Shown here: one piece after another, positions 61,802 to 64,000 of the stretch | How positions within the stretch are numbered: the stretch's first letter is position 1 | How the letters are laid out: every line of letters begins with the position of its first letter | DNA from: Triplophysa rosa | Lineage: Eukaryota > Chordata > Actinopteri > Cypriniformes > Nemacheilidae | Length of the DNA: 64,000 bases | Direction: 5' to 3' | NCBI RefSeq assembly: GCF_024868665.1 | Contig: NC_079914.1 | Location: 7,159,984 to 7,223,983, forward strand | Position numbers and translations under genes: made by a program | Notes under the pieces: generated by a model | The model's input: only the letters and a program-made list of their open reading frames with translations | The model's database searches: none | What the model was told of the DNA's origin: nothing

Positions 61802-61905
61802 AATGTCTCGTTCCCGCTTCTCAGGGAACCAAGGTTACGACAGTAACCGGAGACGTTCCCTATCGAGAGCGGTCTCTCGACATTGCGGAAGCTTCCGCAT
61901 ATGTG
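61802..61905. repeat. Internal complementary region of DIRS copy 3
   Basis: The first half is complementary to the right terminus (61535-61590). After gacgtt it continues ccctatcgagagcgg, which by analogy with copy 2 should be complementary to the left terminus outside the window. The TT junction is the same as in copies 1 and 2. Confidence 0.82.
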
Positions 61906-62231
61906 AACTGTATACAATCCCGCCGTGAGAGTAGCAATACAGCCGTAACCGACCGCATACACTCACCAGTGTTAAGCACACAGATTAACCAATCGCGAAG
62001 TCGCCTTGAAGAGCCCGCATCTGATTGGCTGAGACAGACCAATGAGCTGCAAGAACGGTCTTCTACAAAATTTGCATATCTCAGCCAAAGAAATGAGCGG
62101 GCTGCACTGAGACAGGGCAGACACCACAATAGTAAAAGTCAGCGCGGAAATCCGTGCAGATATAATGCAAGTCCAGTAACACCAAGCACAGAGTTAACAG
62201 TAACACGGTAAAAACTGCACAATATAGGAGA

Positions 62232-63869
62232 TCAGCAACTAGGTAACATTGAGCTGTCCGTACTCACCGAGAGGACATGCGAGGCTAATGAGGATACATC
62301 CAGCCTGTAGAATCTGGCTAAGGTGTTCTGTGAAGACCAGCCAGCCGCACAACAGATGTCCTTAATAGAAACGCCTCTAGCCCAAGCCCACGAAGAGGCA
62401 ACAGCCCTAGTTGAATGAGCCCTGACGCCGAAAGGGCAGGCCTGACCTTGACTCTCATACGCCAGGTTGATAGTGTCCACCACCCAGTGAGAAAGCCTCT
62501 GTTTAGAGACAGCCCGACCTTCAGTCCCCCCGCCGTAGCACACGAAGAGCTGATCAGACAGCCGAAACCCGGCCGTACGATCAATGTAAGCCCTCAAAGC
62601 CCTAACCGGACACACAGCCCTCTGAGCGTCAGCATCACACGAGGCAGACGACTTGGAAGACAAAGCGGGCAACGAAATAACCTGCTCTCTGAACGTGGTA
62701 GACAGGAACTTAGGCACATAACCCGCCTTCGGCCGTAGAGTGACGCTGCAGTTGCCGGCCCCAAAACGAATGAAATCCGCGCCGATAGAAAGCGCACATA
62801 AATCCCCAATGTGTTTTGCCGAAGCAAGAGCGAGAAGGAGAACGGCTTTAAGAGAGAGCTCCCTTATAGAAACAGCTTCCAACGTCTTGAACGGGGGCAG
62901 AGAGAGAGCCCTCAGCACCAGAGACAAATCCCACGGAGGTACTGAAGGAGATCGCGAGGGAAACAGCCTCCGAGCGCCTCTCAAAAATCTGACCACCAAT
63001 GCATGCCTACCTATCGATTGCCCGTCAACCGGGGAACGAAACGAGGCGATAGCAGCCACATAAACCTTCAGCGTGGACGGGAGGCCACCATTATCCATCC
63101 TGTATTGTAGAAAGCGTAACACATCAGACACGAGACATGACACCGGGTCTATACCGCACTCAATACACCACTTCTTAAATACATCCCATTTCAGAGCATA
63201 TAAGCGTCTAGTGGAAGGCGCCCGAGACTCCGCAATAGTGTCAAGCACTCTCTGAGGGAGGGGTTCTAAGACCCCTGAAACGGCCAGGCATGGAGGCTCC
63301 ACAAATCCGGGTTGGGGTGCCAAATCGAGCCGTTCGCCTGAGATAACAGGTCGCCCCTGAGGGGAATCCGCCACGGAGAGGACACCAGTAACTCTCTCAG
63401 GTCCGGGAACCACGGCTGATTCGGCCAAAACGGAGCAACGAGGATCACAGACGCTCTCTCCTCCCTGATCTTGCACAGCACAAGGGTCAGAATCTTCACC
63501 GGAGGAAAAGCGTAAAGCCGGGCGTCCGGCCAGCGCGTCGTCAGTGCGTCCGTCTCCCTGGGGGAGCGCGGCATCGAGAAGAACAGCGGACAGTGTGCGT
63601 TCTCGCTCGTCGCGAACAGATCCACCTCCGCCTTCCCGAAGCGATCCCAGATCATCCGTACTGAGTCGGGGTGAAGTCTCCATTCCCCTTGGGAAAGACC
63701 TCCCCTCGAGAGCATATCCGCTCCTCAGTGAAAATGACCGGGGAACGAGGCGACGGCAGAGGACGGCGGCCCTGAGCCGGGTCGTCGTCGCCACCACCAC
63801 GTGGCATGGGTGGGCCCACCAGCGGCCCTTTGGCGGCAGTGGGCCTCGACCCGAATAATCCTCGAGCAA
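62232..63869 (-). CDS. Tyrosine recombinase of DIRS copy 3 (long open frame, catalytic Arg replaced)
   Basis: A continuous 545-codon frame. The recognisable recombinase begins near 63250 (VLDTIAESRAPSTRRLYALKW) with an N-terminal SAM-like part (LPSTLKVYVAAI). The catalytic domain has SAKHIGDL near 62811, the box AHSTRAVASSWAWARG near 62410, AAGW, and Tyr in ARFYRL near 62310. In copies 1 and 2 the first motif reads KRV; here the Arg codon is CAC (His, 62811-62813), a change expected from one transition. The part upstream of about 63250 overlaps the RNase H-distal frame, and its own peptide is unlike any domain I know. The true start is uncertain. The enzyme is probably inactive. Confidence 0.75.
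   Translation of the reverse strand: MLEDYSGRGPLPPKGRWWAHPCHVVVATTTRLRAAVLCRRLVPRSFSLRSGYALEGRSFPRGMETSPRLSTDDLGSLREGGGGSVRDERERTLSAVLLDAALPQGDGRTDDALAGRPALRFSSGEDSDPCAVQDQGGESVCDPRCSVLAESAVVPGPERVTGVLSVADSPQGRPVISGERLDLAPQPGFVEPPCLAVSGVLEPLPQRVLDTIAESRAPSTRRLYALKWDVFKKWCIECGIDPVSCLVSDVLRFLQYRMDNGGLPSTLKVYVAAIASFRSPVDGQSIGRHALVVRFLRGARRLFPSRSPSVPPWDLSLVLRALSLPPFKTLEAVSIRELSLKAVLLLALASAKHIGDLCALSIGADFIRFGAGNCSVTLRPKAGYVPKFLSTTFREQVISLPALSSKSSASCDADAQRAVCPVRALRAYIDRTAGFRLSDQLFVCYGGGTEGRAVSKQRLSHWVVDTINLAYESQGQACPFGVRAHSTRAVASSWAWARGVSIKDICCAAGWSSQNTLARFYRLDVSSLASHVLSVSTDSSMLPSC
63266..63715 (-). CDS. RNase H-distal region of DIRS copy 3 (5' partial, overlaps recombinase frame)
   Basis: The minus frame reads GEWRLHPDSVRMIWDRFG, then EVDLFATSENAHCPLFFS, VILVAPFWPNQPWFPDL, and LWSLHAWPFQGS to the stop. 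This is the conserved C-terminal end of the DIRS reverse transcriptase/RNase H protein. It overlaps the recombinase frame by 450 bases, as is known for DIRS elements. The reverse transcriptase should precede it but does not. Confidence 0.75.
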   Translation of the reverse strand: MLSRGGLSQGEWRLHPDSVRMIWDRFGKAEVDLFATSENAHCPLFFSMPRSPRETDALTTRWPDARLYAFPPVKILTLVLCKIREERASVILVAPFWPNQPWFPDLRELLVSSPWRIPLRGDLLSQANGSIWHPNPDLWSLHAWPFQGS

Positions 63870-64000
63870 CGTTCCTGCGAGTCCTCAAGACACGCGCCGG
63901 CAGGTCAGCACAGTGCACGCAATCAGACTCTCTCCGAACGCCGCCTCAGCGTGGGCTAGGCCCAGGCAGGCGATGCAATGCTCGTGCGTATCCTGCGGGG
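63840..64000 (-). pseudogene. Gag-like fragment of DIRS copy 3
   Basis: The minus frame reads DTHEHCIACLGLAHAEAAFGE and, after a one-base shift, DCVHCADLPARVLRTR, a Cys-rich gag segment. It lies only about 150-250 bases from the RNase H-distal block. The window ends here. Confidence 0.55.

Larger units (their letters stand above)
61535..64000 (-). mobile_element. DIRS retrotransposon, copy 3 (different subfamily, runs off the window)
   Basis: Minus-strand element whose right end begins at 61535 (aacgtctccggttactgtcg). In element order it shows a gag-like fragment, an RNase H-distal region, a tyrosine recombinase, an internal complementary region and the terminal repeat. Its termini differ from those of copies 1 and 2, so it belongs to another lineage. 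Confidence 0.88.

Overview
The window is nuclear DNA of a cypriniform teleost, most likely a cyprinid. It holds three tandem, same-strand vitellogenin genes of the short type I (VtgAo1-like) class known from zebrafish and carp. The spaces between them are filled with fish transposable elements: DIRS and other tyrosine-recombinase retroelements, LINE remnants, LTR elements, hAT, Tc1/mariner and Harbinger copies. There are no prokaryotic operons, no CRISPR array, and no tRNA or rRNA gene that I can recognise.

Layout. At 1-800 is the 3' end of a tyrosine-recombinase retroelement. At 4110-11589 is vitellogenin copy A (28 exons, 1346 aa). At 11.9-22.98 kb are a LINE remnant split by a hAT MITE, a decayed Tc1/mariner-type transposase, a nearly full-length DIRS element (16674-21915) and an LTR-like sequence. 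At 23707-30715 is vitellogenin copy B (28 exons, 1341 aa). At 30.7-50.2 kb are a truncated hAT transposase, a TIR element, a solo LTR, a repeat-rich Ngaro/DIRS-like element with an apparently intact recombinase frame running into a 100-N assembly gap, a Harbinger fragment, a second DIRS element (43308-48000) and a Tc1 remnant. At 50310-56759 is vitellogenin copy C (28 exons, 1343 aa). At 57.0-58.9 kb is a two-LTR element with a LINE tail nested in one LTR. From 61535 to the right edge is a third DIRS element on the minus strand.

The three vitellogenin genes keep the same exon structure, open frames, consensus splice sites, a TATA box about 40-47 bases before the start codon, and paired oestrogen-response-element-like sites upstream. 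They look like functional paralogues expressed in liver under oestrogen control; that control is inferred from the gene family and the sites. Intron identity is a patchwork: A resembles C in some introns, B equals C in others, and A equals B near the 3' end. This points to gene conversion or unequal exchange. The nested and broken transposons give several readable histories: an empty/filled site pair, target-site duplications, a foldback palindrome, a template-switch insertion and DIRS internal complementary regions. I did not find a gene system that I could defend as new.
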